DNA from: Moduliflexus sp964602655 | GTDB lineage: Bacteria > Moduliflexota > Moduliflexia > Moduliflexales > Moduliflexaceae | NCBI GenBank assembly: GCA_964602655.1 | Contig: CAZRSF010000023.1 | Location: 1-64,000 of the forward strand | Direction: 5' to 3' | DNA length: 64,000 bases | Part shown: positions 15,947 to 24,804 of the stretch, in pieces | Numbering within the stretch: the first letter of the stretch is position 1 | Layout: each line of letters starts with the position of its first letter | The notes under the pieces: model-generated | Database searches by the model: none | What the model saw: the letters and a program-made list of their open reading frames with translations, nothing else | Told to the model about the DNA's origin: nothing | Position numbers and translations under genes: made by a program

Positions 15947-18900
15947 TTATTCCTTTCGCAGCGCGAATTCTTGTTCCTGGAACAGCCCGGAAATCCTGAT
16001 AAAATCTTCGTACAGGAGATAGCCTTCTTTCTGTATGACGATTTTATATTCCCCGTTCGATAGGCTGCTGACCTTAAACGCGCCTAACGAATCCGTGACG
16101 AATTTGAGCGGCTGCGGCGTTCCGGTGTTTTTTTCTGTGTCAGGAACGACGGTGTCCGTATAAAGCAAGTCGCTCACCGGCGTCAGCGTGATCTGCGCGT
16201 CGCTGATCGGAATCGTCTGCACGTCTTTATCTACGACCTTTCCGTAGAGATAATTCATCGGAAAGAGCAGGGTCGTGTATGTAATGGTCTGGTTCGGCAG
16301 CGTGGGAATTTTAAAGGTAAACAGTTCCCGAAGTTCGTCTTTCTCCACGATAAAATGCCCTTTTTGCCGCTCTAAAAAACGCGCGTCATCAATCAGCAAG
16401 CGCTGCTCGAATTGACCGGTCGCAGAATCAGTCGTCGTGCGTAATTTCTGCTGTTCCGCGTCAAAAAACTCTTCGAAAACGACATTCGCGTCGCCGACAG
16501 GCTGCTGTAGAATATCCTTGACCGTCCCTTTGATCGTCACATAATGCGGCAGCGTAAAACGCAACGCAATGTGGTTGCCGTCGCGGATGCTGATTGCGCG
16601 GTGTTCTTCTTGATAGCCTGGCTTGCTTACGGTAATTCGAAACTGCCCGTTCGGAAGATCGTCGCTTTTGCAAAACCCGTTTTGATCGGTTTTGAAGCGT
16701 TGCGCCAGCCCGGACGGCACAGATTCGACTTTCACCGACACATCGGGCAGCGTACTGCCGGAGACGTCAGTGACGACGAACGACAGAAAGTTAATCGGCA
16801 GACGAATTTCGCCCAAATCATACGACTCCGGTTTTTCAGGCAGCTTAAACACGACCGGTACGCGATATTTATTGTTCCAACTGATCTGCACACGTTCATT
16901 ACCGATGTCGTTCACTTCCAACCGCGCCTCGAACTTGCCGGTCAAATCAGAATGTTTTTCGCGTTCGATACTGCGTTCCTGGCCGAATTCGATGACCGGA
17001 TCGTTGACGCCGCTGCCGTTGCCGTTGGTGGCAATTCCGGTAATCCAGACATAGTGCTGCAACCGAAAACTTTTAGTTTCGCTGACGACACCGCCCGCAA
17101 CATTCACGCGCACCCGCTCGGACGACTTATAGCCATCTTCGGCGACGCTGATTTCATACCCGCCATCCAGTAGCAATTGACCTTCATACAGGCCGTTGCC
17201 AATCTCTTTCGCTTCAATGTTCAGGCCGCTTTCGATGTAGTTTAAGTTCACTGCCGCATCTGTAATCCCATCTCCCGACAAATTTTTGACTTCGATTGGA
17301 ATAAAATTTACCGGCAGTGTGATACGTTGAAAATCAACGGTTTTGGGTATTTCTGGCAATAAAAACTCCACGCTGCGGGCATAATCGCCATGCTCGCCTT
17401 TCCAGGCGATGTTGAGTTGCTCTGTCCCCTGTTCGTTCACTAAGACGTCGGCTGAAAAATTACCGGATGCGTCAATCGTCACGCTGTCTGAAATCAGCCG
17501 ACTATGCCCGCCAAGCAATGACAGAGAGATGTCTGAGGCCATTTGCTGCCCTTTTCCATCAACTGCTGTTCCCTGAATTTTGACATAATAGGGAAGTTCG
17601 AACGTCAATGGCGCATCGCTCTGTTCGATGTCGGAAGATACGACGATTTGCTCGCGCTGCGCAGCCTGATACCCATCTTTAGACACGCTCACCGAATACG
17701 TTCCATTCGGCAGGTTTTGGCCTTCATACAAACCGCTGTTCACTTCTTTCGCCAGAAATTCCCGCTTCTGTTCATCAATGAACGTCACCTTCACCCCCGA
17801 AAGCCCTCGTCCTGCAATATCATTGACGGTGACATCATAAAAATTAGCGGGCAGCGCGAGCATCCCCACGTTCATCATCTGCGGCAAATCCGGCAGCAGA
17901 AAATCGTATGTCAATTCGAACGGCGGGTTGTCTGATGACACAGAATCGCTCCATGACACGGTGATTTTTTCTTGCAGCGTATTGGCTGATGAGCCTGAGA
18001 CCAGCGCATCAACGCGAAAACTTCCGTCCGCGCCGGTCGTAATCGCCTCATCCGGTCGCAATAACGCGCTATTCAGTCCGGCCAGCGCCACATTCGCGCC
18101 TGCGACGCCTTCGCCTTTTCGGTTAACAACCGAACCAAGCACCGTGACATAATGCGGCAGCGCAAAACGTTGTTCTGCTGTGGTTTCCCCCTCTTTGACA
18201 GCAAATGTGCCAGTCATCTCCCGATACCCATCTTTATGAATTGTGACTGCGTAGCTGCCATCCAGCAATTCCCGCGCTTCGTACAGGCCACTCCCGAATG
18301 CGCTGGCTAATAAGGCCGTTTCAGAGGCATCATTCTCTCGCCGCAACCGAATATCAACGCCAGACAATCCCTGGCCTAAAATGTTGGTAATCTTAAACGG
18401 CGCAAAATTAATCGGCAGACGAACGTCGTCCGAAAGAGACAAGTCCGAGTCCGGCGTATCTGGCAGTAAAAACGAAAAATCTTTGGCATAAACATTATTC
18501 CAGACCGCTTTCGCCTGCTGAAGTCCGGCGGTTTTTACCAGAATCTTGACCCGAAACATCCCGCGAATATCAGTCGTCACTGGCGTATTTTGCGGAGTGT
18601 CTTGCGCCGCCGTCAGTGAAAGAATCGTATTTTCTTTGGTGGTGAATTCCAATTGCGCGTTGGCGACGCCATCGCCTTTTCCTTCCGAAACGATGCCCGA
18701 AAGCGTGACGTAATGCGGCATCGTAAACTGGGTTTCAGCGACAACTTCACCGCCGTTGACAGTGATCTCCGTTTGCTGCGTTTGATACCCATCTTTTTTC
18801 ACGATGACCTGATAGTCGCCGTCTTTCACGTATTGCCCTTCATATTTGCCCTCGCCAATATACGCGATGTCAATCGGCGCATGGCCGCCGTTCGCCGCGT

Positions 18901-21900
18901 TACTTTCCGCGTTCACAGGAACAATAGACACCTCCGCCTCTTCAATCGGTCGTCCGACGACATCCTGAATGCGCATCGGAATAAAATTTATCGGCAGTCG
19001 CATGTCACCAAAATCCTGTTCACCCGGTTGGTTCAGCGGGATGAATTTTTTGAACAGTTCGAACGGCGCTCGATTGGCTTCATTTCGGACACGATAGGCT
19101 AAATTCAGCGCGTCTTCGCCATTTCCGATGACTTGCACTCGTGTGGCAAAATTACCGGCGGCATCGGTTTCGATCATCTCGGCGCTTTGCAAGGTCGTTT
19201 TCTGATCAAGATGCACCACCGCATTCGACACACCGCGCCCTTTTCCATCTATAATGCGCCCCTTAATCGTGACAACATGCGGAAGCTCTATCGCCAAATT
19301 CGACATCATTTGCCCGTCTTTAACGGCAATCTCAGGATACTCCCGCTGATTATAGCCATCTTTCTGGACAATCACGATATACGACTGATTCGGCAATTCA
19401 GGGCTTTCATACGTTCCCGCGTCGATCTCCTGGCCTGTGTACATGGATTCGATAGACGCGCTGGCCGTCTGTTTCGGGGCAAACGACACCAATGTTCCGG
19501 AAAGCGGTTGATTATAAATATCCACAATACGCACACTGATGAAATTAATCGGGAGGCGAATCGCGTCAAGCGTGACTTGTTCAGGCGCGAACGGTAGCTT
19601 GAGCGGCAGCGAGGTCGTATAGATGTCATTCCATACGATATCCAGCGTTTCAGAGCCAACGTCTGTCACGAGCGCCTCCAGCGTGAAACTGCCGTCTTCT
19701 CTCGTGCGAAACGGCTGGCAATTCTGAAGTTTTTTGGGGTCTCTGATCGAAACCAGCGCATCGTGGACGCCGTTCGATTTCCCGTTGACCACCACTCCGC
19801 TGATGGTGATACGATGTAAAAATTTAGGCGCGACCACATCGCGTTTATGCTCTCCGCCAGACAGAAAAATATTCGACAATGTGATAGATTGATACTGATC
19901 TTTGGAAATCTCGATGTCATAGACGCCATCGAAGAGTTCTTCGCCTTCATAATTGCCGTTATCATTATCGCGGGCTTCGATGATGTTTCCGCTCGCGCGA
20001 TGGTGTAATTTCACAAGCGCTCCCGGCACGCCGGTGGCGGCGACGCTTTTGATTTCAAGCGACAGGTAGTTGATCGGAAGCAGCGTCTGGTCGTCTGAAA
20101 GCGTCACTTCTTGCGGTTCTGCCGGCAAATCAATCCACAATGGCTTGCGGAATGCGCCATGTTTTCCTTGCCACGAAATTTCTCCCGTTTCTCTTCCGGT
20201 ATCCCGAACTAACAGCCGCGCTTCGAATGCGCCGTCCGTCCCGGAAATCACTTTGTCTTCAATCAGCGTTTTCGAATTGGCAAAGGCAATGACAGCGGCG
20301 GACACCCCTTCCCGCTTGCCATCAAGCACGTGTCCTTTGACGATGATATAATGATTCAATTGACACGCCACGTCCTGTTGTTCTCCGAATTGCACGCCTA
20401 AGACCCGCGTCGTTGTTTGATAGGCATCCTTGCTGACGCTGACCGTATAATTGCCATCCGGAATGCCTGCGCTGTCATATCTGCCGGGGGAAGTCTCGTG
20501 AAGCGTAAACGCCTCTTCTTCCACATCATTTTCAAGCGTGACCAGGACGCCGGATAGCGGCTTTTTCGAAATATCGTTCACCTGCACGGTCACAAAATTA
20601 ATCGGCAGCTTGAATGTGGCGCGCTGCTCTTCCGGGCCTCGCGCAAAATCCACATCAAACACCGTCGAGAACTGTTCATTCCAAGAAATCGCCAATTGCT
20701 CTTTTTCCGGGGCAGTCACCAGAAACCGTGCGGTGAACAATCCGTGCTCATCCGTGTAAATAATCGGCGGTTCAGGCACATCAGGAGTCGCAGAGGCTTC
20801 GGGAGTTTGCGCACCAGCCTCTGCTTTCGACGGCTCAATCGGTTCATCCTGCTGTGCGACAGGCGGCGGAAGCAGCAATCTGCTGGCCAATGCTTTCGAT
20901 TGAACCGCCGCATGAGCCACCGGTTCCATTTTACCATTCAGCACTTGCCCGGTCACGGTGACGTAATACCCCAATCGCACAGGCTGCGCCGATGAATGCG
21001 CGCCTCCGTTGACGCTGACATCTAACGTCCGCTCAGTTTCGAACCCTTCTTTGGCAAACGAAAAGGTATAGTCACCATCAGGCAGATGCTGCGCTTGATA
21101 AATGCCAGGTTCGATCTCCTCGATTTTCAACGATTCAACGCTTTCCAGCGATTGCTGTTGAGCACGAATCCGCACATTCACGCCTTTCAGCAATTCGCCC
21201 CGAATATCGCTCACCGGGATCGTCACAAAATTGACCGGCAGACGGGCTTCGCCGATATTCGTTGTGCCTTCTGGCTCGGCAGGCAGGTCGAATGCGCCTT
21301 GCGTCACGAATTTCTCGCCTTGCCAGGCGGCTTTCCAGGTTTCACGGCCTGTGCCGTTCACCAATAAGACGGTTGAAAATCGCCCGGTCTGGTCTGTGCG
21401 GCATTGCTCCAACTGCTCGCTGCCGTTTCCCCCGAAAAAGAGTTCGACATTCGGCACGCCCTCATCTTTTCCGTTCAAAATCGTCCCGGTAATGGTGGCA
21501 TAATGCGGCAACGTGACTTTCCCGGCATCGGCCTGGCGACGCTCTTTGCCCACTGAAATATCCGGCACAATAATATTCTCTTTATACCCCGCTTTATTGA
21601 CCGTAATATTATAGGTATCGTCATACAAATCAAGACTTTCATACATCCCATTGCCTAATTCGACGCTTTTGGCGACAGCGCCTGAACGCGAGATGAACTG
21701 CACGTCCGCGCCCGGCAATCCGCGCCCGGATACATCGCTCACTTCGATGCGGATAAAATTCGCCGGAAGTTGGTACGCGCCGAGATCCATCGGCGAAAAT
21801 TTATGAATCGGCTCTTTCGACAACTCAAAGCTTCCCGCAGCTTGATACTCATTGCCGCTTATTGGGCTTTTCCACACGATTGAAAAGGTTTCTTGCCCGA

Positions 21901-22615
21901 CGCTGTCAGCTAACAGCGTCGCCTGAAATCGCCCATCTTTGCCGGTCGTCACCGGCAGTAACGTCGTCAGTTTGCCATGCGCCTGATGAAAGGTCACAAG
22001 CGCGTCGGGAATGCGGTTATTTTTGGCGTCAACCAGCGTCCCCCGCACCGTCACGTAATTTTGCAGCGTCATCGCCGCACCTTTTGTTTCCCCGCCTTGA
22101 AGCGCGATCTGCTGTTCAACGTCTTGATAACCGCGTTTCACGACACGCACCGTATAATCGCCATCCAACAGCGGATCGCTCTCATAACGTCCGTCTGTTT
22201 GCGATGTCATGCGGATGCCCGATTGTCCGGTCTGTTGATGCGTTAGAATAATCGAGTCGGCGCTGAGATTCTCTCCAAGAATATTCGTGACAGCAAGCGT
22301 GAAAAAATTCATGGGAATGACGAGCGTGCCGAGATTGATTTCTTGCGGCGCACCGGGCAGCGTCACGGTCAGGTCTTTGCGATAGGTTTGATTATAGGTA
22401 TCGTTCCAGACAACGGAAAGCTGCTCTTCCCCCTGAGAAGAGACCGCTAACTTCGCGCGAATCAGCCCATCGGCATCGCCGTACACGTATTTTTCTCCCG
22501 GCAGCGGTTCGACGGCAGCATGCGTATTTTGCGACAACACCCGCACATCCGGCAGCGCGTCGCCGCGCGTATTCATCACATTTGCAACCACTGTCACGTA
22601 ATACGGCACAGTAAA
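15947..22615 (-). repeat. Twelve tandem protein-level units inside the giant gene
   Basis: Unit starts, read from the YVT motif, fall near 22610, 22055, 21505, 20965, 20345, 19810, 19270, 18710, 18145, 17585, 17047 and 16540. Spacing is mostly 510-565 bp; the fourth unit is about 617 bp because of a Pro/Glu/Ala-rich insert. Units are conserved as protein but clearly diverged as DNA, which argues for an old expansion under selection. Confidence 0.85.
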
Positions 22616-24466
22616 CGCCACATCAACGACAAGGTTTTTTTTCTGATATGTCACGTCGAGCGACGCGGCTTGATGGTCGGGATGCTGAACAGACACCACG
22701 TATTCGCCGTCAGCGATCAGCGACGCATTACGATAGACGCTCCCAAAACGAATGATCGGAATTGATGTTCCTGTCGCTTTTTCCACCATTGCGACGGTCG
22801 CATCCTCCAGCAATTTGCCAGAGGAACTGGTCACGCGCGTTTCAATGCCCTGAAAAAGCTGCACGTCGCCGAGGTCATTGATTTTTCCGCCAACGAGCGT
22901 AAACGTCGGGCCTTGCCGTTTATAGCCTTTGGCAGATAATGTCAGGGCGTAGCTGCCGGTCGCGATATCCGGGAAAAAAAAGTTCCCCTGTTCATCTGCG
23001 GCGAGCGTTTGTGAAAAGACGTTTTGCCCTTCTTGCTCCGCCGCAGCCGTCAATGTCACGTCAACCTGGCCCACCGGCTCGCCTTGCATATCAACGACTT
23101 GTCCGGCGAGCGAGCCGACTGGCAGCGCAATCGTCACATTTTTATGATTGCCCTCGCGAATCGAGATGAAATCCTGCGATTCGACGGTCTGCGGCTTGCC
23201 GCCGACGGTGTATGTCACCTGAATTTTATACTGATCGCCGGGCAGGAGGTCAAATTCGGTTTTGGCGGCGCGGCTTGCCGACCGAATCGGTTTGTCTGCG
23301 TCGAACAACGTGATTTCCATGTCGCTCATCAGCGTATCCGCTAACGCGCCGCCGGAAAAATCGGTGACATCCACGAGCATCTTGCCAAGCCGAATGACCT
23401 CGACCACTTCCTCGCGATTGCCGATCACAATCTCTTTTTGCGCGCGAATATCATGACCGCCGTAGGACATATCAAGGAGATACGTTCCGGCGGCAAGGCC
23501 AACCGTCTCGATGCTTTCCCCTTTCATCTCGGCATTTTTGATTTTTTGCCGCACCATGACAGGCTTATTTTGACTACCGGCGAGGGACAGTTTCAGGAGG
23601 AGTTCTCCGCCCGGAGCGGGATCAAGCAATTGATCCTCCGCATTTTTAAACTGAATGGACAATCTGGTCAACAGCACATCCGGCAATTCGTCGCCTTCTT
23701 CGGCGGTCGTCACATTGACAATGTCCACACACTCCAACCGATCGACGCCGGCATCTTGCAACACTTGCAAATCGCGTTTCAACCCGACGCCGACCAGCGT
23801 GACATGCAGATTCGGCACTTGACAGGCTGATTGCAGAATGCCGACCACATCATCTTTACATTCCTGCAAATCCACGGCAAACAGCGTCACGTCTTTCGAT
23901 TCAGGAAGATTCCGCATCATCTCGATGCCTTGCGACAGGGCAAGACCGACTGGCGCGCCGCCGCCTAATGGCGGATCCGATAACAGGTTCAATTGCGTGT
24001 CGAAATCTTCGCGATTGGTTTGCAGGTCGTCTATCGTCAGAATCGCTTCGGTATCCTCGCAGGCATCCGGCCCGTTTTCATCAAAACGATGACCAAACGC
24101 GTATAGTCCGGCGCGAGAATCAGGGGAGGCGTTGTTCAGGAGGCGGCGAATCACATCTTGCATCAGCGCGATGCGCTTCTTTTTTCGCATATTTTTCGAG
24201 GTGTCATGAATAAACAGATAATTCCGCATTGGCCGCTGAATCGTCGGAATATCGGAAGATTCCTGCTCACCGTCAACCGGCTCGGCGACCACAGACTCAT
24301 CATCGGTTGCCGTCTCTGCGGCAGCGTCTGTTTGTTGCGCCGTCTCCTGCGTTTGCGCCGAAACAGGACGGGATGAGGCCAAAAAGGCCGCGATGCTTGC
24401 GATAAATATGCAGAAGACGATCACATTCTTCAGAAGTCGAACACGTTTCACGATGCAACACCTCAT
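15947..24466 (-). CDS. Giant secreted VWA and carboxypeptidase-regulatory-like repeat protein
   Basis: About 2,839 residues. Signal peptide (RLLKNVIVFCIFIASIAAFL, ending PVSA) gives export. At about residues 75-260 is a von Willebrand A-like domain with a degraded metal site (HDTSKNM in place of DxSxS). A single carboxypeptidase-regulatory-like fold lies near 445-530 (GSLAGQVVDMQGEPVGQV). From about 620 to the end there are 12 tandem units of about 180 residues, each with a module starting LPHYVTI.G...DGKG.GV and one starting LPINF..V.V.DI.G..L.GV, then YE...L.DG.Y.V.V.KDGY. No sortase motif or transmembrane anchor at the C-terminus. Start 24466 is chosen because GGGG and the signal peptide follow; the frame is open for 89 codons further. 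Likely a long beta-sandwich rod for adhesion or periplasm-spanning scaffolding; function unknown. Confidence 0.88.
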   Translation of the reverse strand: MRCCIVKRVRLLKNVIVFCIFIASIAAFLASSRPVSAQTQETAQQTDAAAETATDDESVVAEPVDGEQESSDIPTIQRPMRNYLFIHDTSKNMRKKKRIALMQDVIRRLLNNASPDSRAGLYAFGHRFDENGPDACEDTEAILTIDDLQTNREDFDTQLNLLSDPPLGGGAPVGLALSQGIEMMRNLPESKDVTLFAVDLQECKDDVVGILQSACQVPNLHVTLVGVGLKRDLQVLQDAGVDRLECVDIVNVTTAEEGDELPDVLLTRLSIQFKNAEDQLLDPAPGGELLLKLSLAGSQNKPVMVRQKIKNAEMKGESIETVGLAAGTYLLDMSYGGHDIRAQKEIVIGNREEVVEVIRLGKMLVDVTDFSGGALADTLMSDMEITLFDADKPIRSASRAAKTEFDLLPGDQYKIQVTYTVGGKPQTVESQDFISIREGNHKNVTIALPVGSLAGQVVDMQGEPVGQVDVTLTAAAEQEGQNVFSQTLAADEQGNFFFPDIATGSYALTLSAKGYKRQGPTFTLVGGKINDLGDVQLFQGIETRVTSSSGKLLEDATVAMVEKATGTSIPIIRFGSVYRNASLIADGEYVVSVQHPDHQAASLDVTYQKKNLVVDVAFTVPYYVTVVANVMNTRGDALPDVRVLSQNTHAAVEPLPGEKYVYGDADGLIRAKLAVSSQGEEQLSVVWNDTYNQTYRKDLTVTLPGAPQEINLGTLVIPMNFFTLAVTNILGENLSADSIILTHQQTGQSGIRMTSQTDGRYESDPLLDGDYTVRVVKRGYQDVEQQIALQGGETKGAAMTLQNYVTVRGTLVDAKNNRIPDALVTFHQAHGKLTTLLPVTTGKDGRFQATLLADSVGQETFSIVWKSPISGNEYQAAGSFELSKEPIHKFSPMDLGAYQLPANFIRIEVSDVSGRGLPGADVQFISRSGAVAKSVELGNGMYESLDLYDDTYNITVNKAGYKENIIVPDISVGKERRQADAGKVTLPHYATITGTILNGKDEGVPNVELFFGGNGSEQLEQCRTDQTGRFSTVLLVNGTGRETWKAAWQGEKFVTQGAFDLPAEPEGTTNIGEARLPVNFVTIPVSDIRGELLKGVNVRIRAQQQSLESVESLKIEEIEPGIYQAQHLPDGDYTFSFAKEGFETERTLDVSVNGGAHSSAQPVRLGYYVTVTGQVLNGKMEPVAHAAVQSKALASRLLLPPPVAQQDEPIEPSKAEAGAQTPEASATPDVPEPPIIYTDEHGLFTARFLVTAPEKEQLAISWNEQFSTVFDVDFARGPEEQRATFKLPINFVTVQVNDISKKPLSGVLVTLENDVEEEAFTLHETSPGRYDSAGIPDGNYTVSVSKDAYQTTTRVLGVQFGEQQDVACQLNHYIIVKGHVLDGKREGVSAAVIAFANSKTLIEDKVISGTDGAFEARLLVRDTGRETGEISWQGKHGAFRKPLWIDLPAEPQEVTLSDDQTLLPINYLSLEIKSVAATGVPGALVKLHHRASGNIIEARDNDNGNYEGEELFDGVYDIEISKDQYQSITLSNIFLSGGEHKRDVVAPKFLHRITISGVVVNGKSNGVHDALVSIRDPKKLQNCQPFRTREDGSFTLEALVTDVGSETLDIVWNDIYTTSLPLKLPFAPEQVTLDAIRLPINFISVRIVDIYNQPLSGTLVSFAPKQTASASIESMYTGQEIDAGTYESPELPNQSYIVIVQKDGYNQREYPEIAVKDGQMMSNLAIELPHVVTIKGRIIDGKGRGVSNAVVHLDQKTTLQSAEMIETDAAGNFATRVQVIGNGEDALNLAYRVRNEANRAPFELFKKFIPLNQPGEQDFGDMRLPINFIPMRIQDVVGRPIEEAEVSIVPVNAESNAANGGHAPIDIAYIGEGKYEGQYVKDGDYQVIVKKDGYQTQQTEITVNGGEVVAETQFTMPHYVTLSGIVSEGKGDGVANAQLEFTTKENTILSLTAAQDTPQNTPVTTDIRGMFRVKILVKTAGLQQAKAVWNNVYAKDFSFLLPDTPDSDLSLSDDVRLPINFAPFKITNILGQGLSGVDIRLRRENDASETALLASAFGSGLYEARELLDGSYAVTIHKDGYREMTGTFAVKEGETTAEQRFALPHYVTVLGSVVNRKGEGVAGANVALAGLNSALLRPDEAITTGADGSFRVDALVSGSSANTLQEKITVSWSDSVSSDNPPFELTYDFLLPDLPQMMNVGMLALPANFYDVTVNDIAGRGLSGVKVTFIDEQKREFLAKEVNSGLYEGQNLPNGTYSVSVSKDGYQAAQREQIVVSSDIEQSDAPLTFELPYYVKIQGTAVDGKGQQMASDISLSLLGGHSRLISDSVTIDASGNFSADVLVNEQGTEQLNIAWKGEHGDYARSVEFLLPEIPKTVDFQRITLPVNFIPIEVKNLSGDGITDAAVNLNYIESGLNIEAKEIGNGLYEGQLLLDGGYEISVAEDGYKSSERVRVNVAGGVVSETKSFRLQHYVWITGIATNGNGSGVNDPVIEFGQERSIEREKHSDLTGKFEARLEVNDIGNERVQISWNNKYRVPVVFKLPEKPESYDLGEIRLPINFLSFVVTDVSGSTLPDVSVKVESVPSGLAQRFKTDQNGFCKSDDLPNGQFRITVSKPGYQEEHRAISIRDGNHIALRFTLPHYVTIKGTVKDILQQPVGDANVVFEEFFDAEQQKLRTTTDSATGQFEQRLLIDDARFLERQKGHFIVEKDELRELFTFKIPTLPNQTITYTTLLFPMNYLYGKVVDKDVQTIPISDAQITLTPVSDLLYTDTVVPDTEKNTGTPQPLKFVTDSLGAFKVSSLSNGEYKIVIQKEGYLLYEDFIRISGLFQEQEFALRKE

Positions 24467-24804
24467 AATTTCCCCTTCTGAAAGGGACGGGGGATGGATG
24501 ATTTTTCTATCGAAACACACATATTTCAGGCGCATCAGGCGTCTTCTCCGCATGATGCGCGTGTTATGATTTCCAATTTTCCGATTTCCGAACGCTGTCA
24601 AGATTATTCTCAGTAGAAAGCGTTGCAAGAAATTTCCCACCGTTCCGAACACTTTTTTCTTGCAAAACTTTTTCCCCTTGAAAAATGAGGGGATGTAATA
24701 AATATGGCTGATGATTTTCAGCAGCCCTGTCAAGGCTCGAAACCCTGACAGGGCTAAGAATGCCTTATCTGTGGCGATGACGCCTCTTTGGAGAATACAC
24801 GCGC
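24467..24804. other. Divergent intergenic region giant gene / ftsY
   Basis: 338 bp. It holds one palindrome at 24723-24755 (AGCCCTGTCAAGG... / ...AACCCTGACAGGGCT, imperfect) close to ftsY. A TTGACA at 24602-24597 on the minus strand lacks a -10 at proper spacing, and TTGAAA at 24678 on the plus strand has only a weak partner. No gene with a ribosome binding site is seen. Confidence 0.6.

Noticed and set aside
15947..22615. DNA-level tandem repeat or CRISPR
   Set aside because: Repetition is at protein level with diverged codons and about 550-bp periods.
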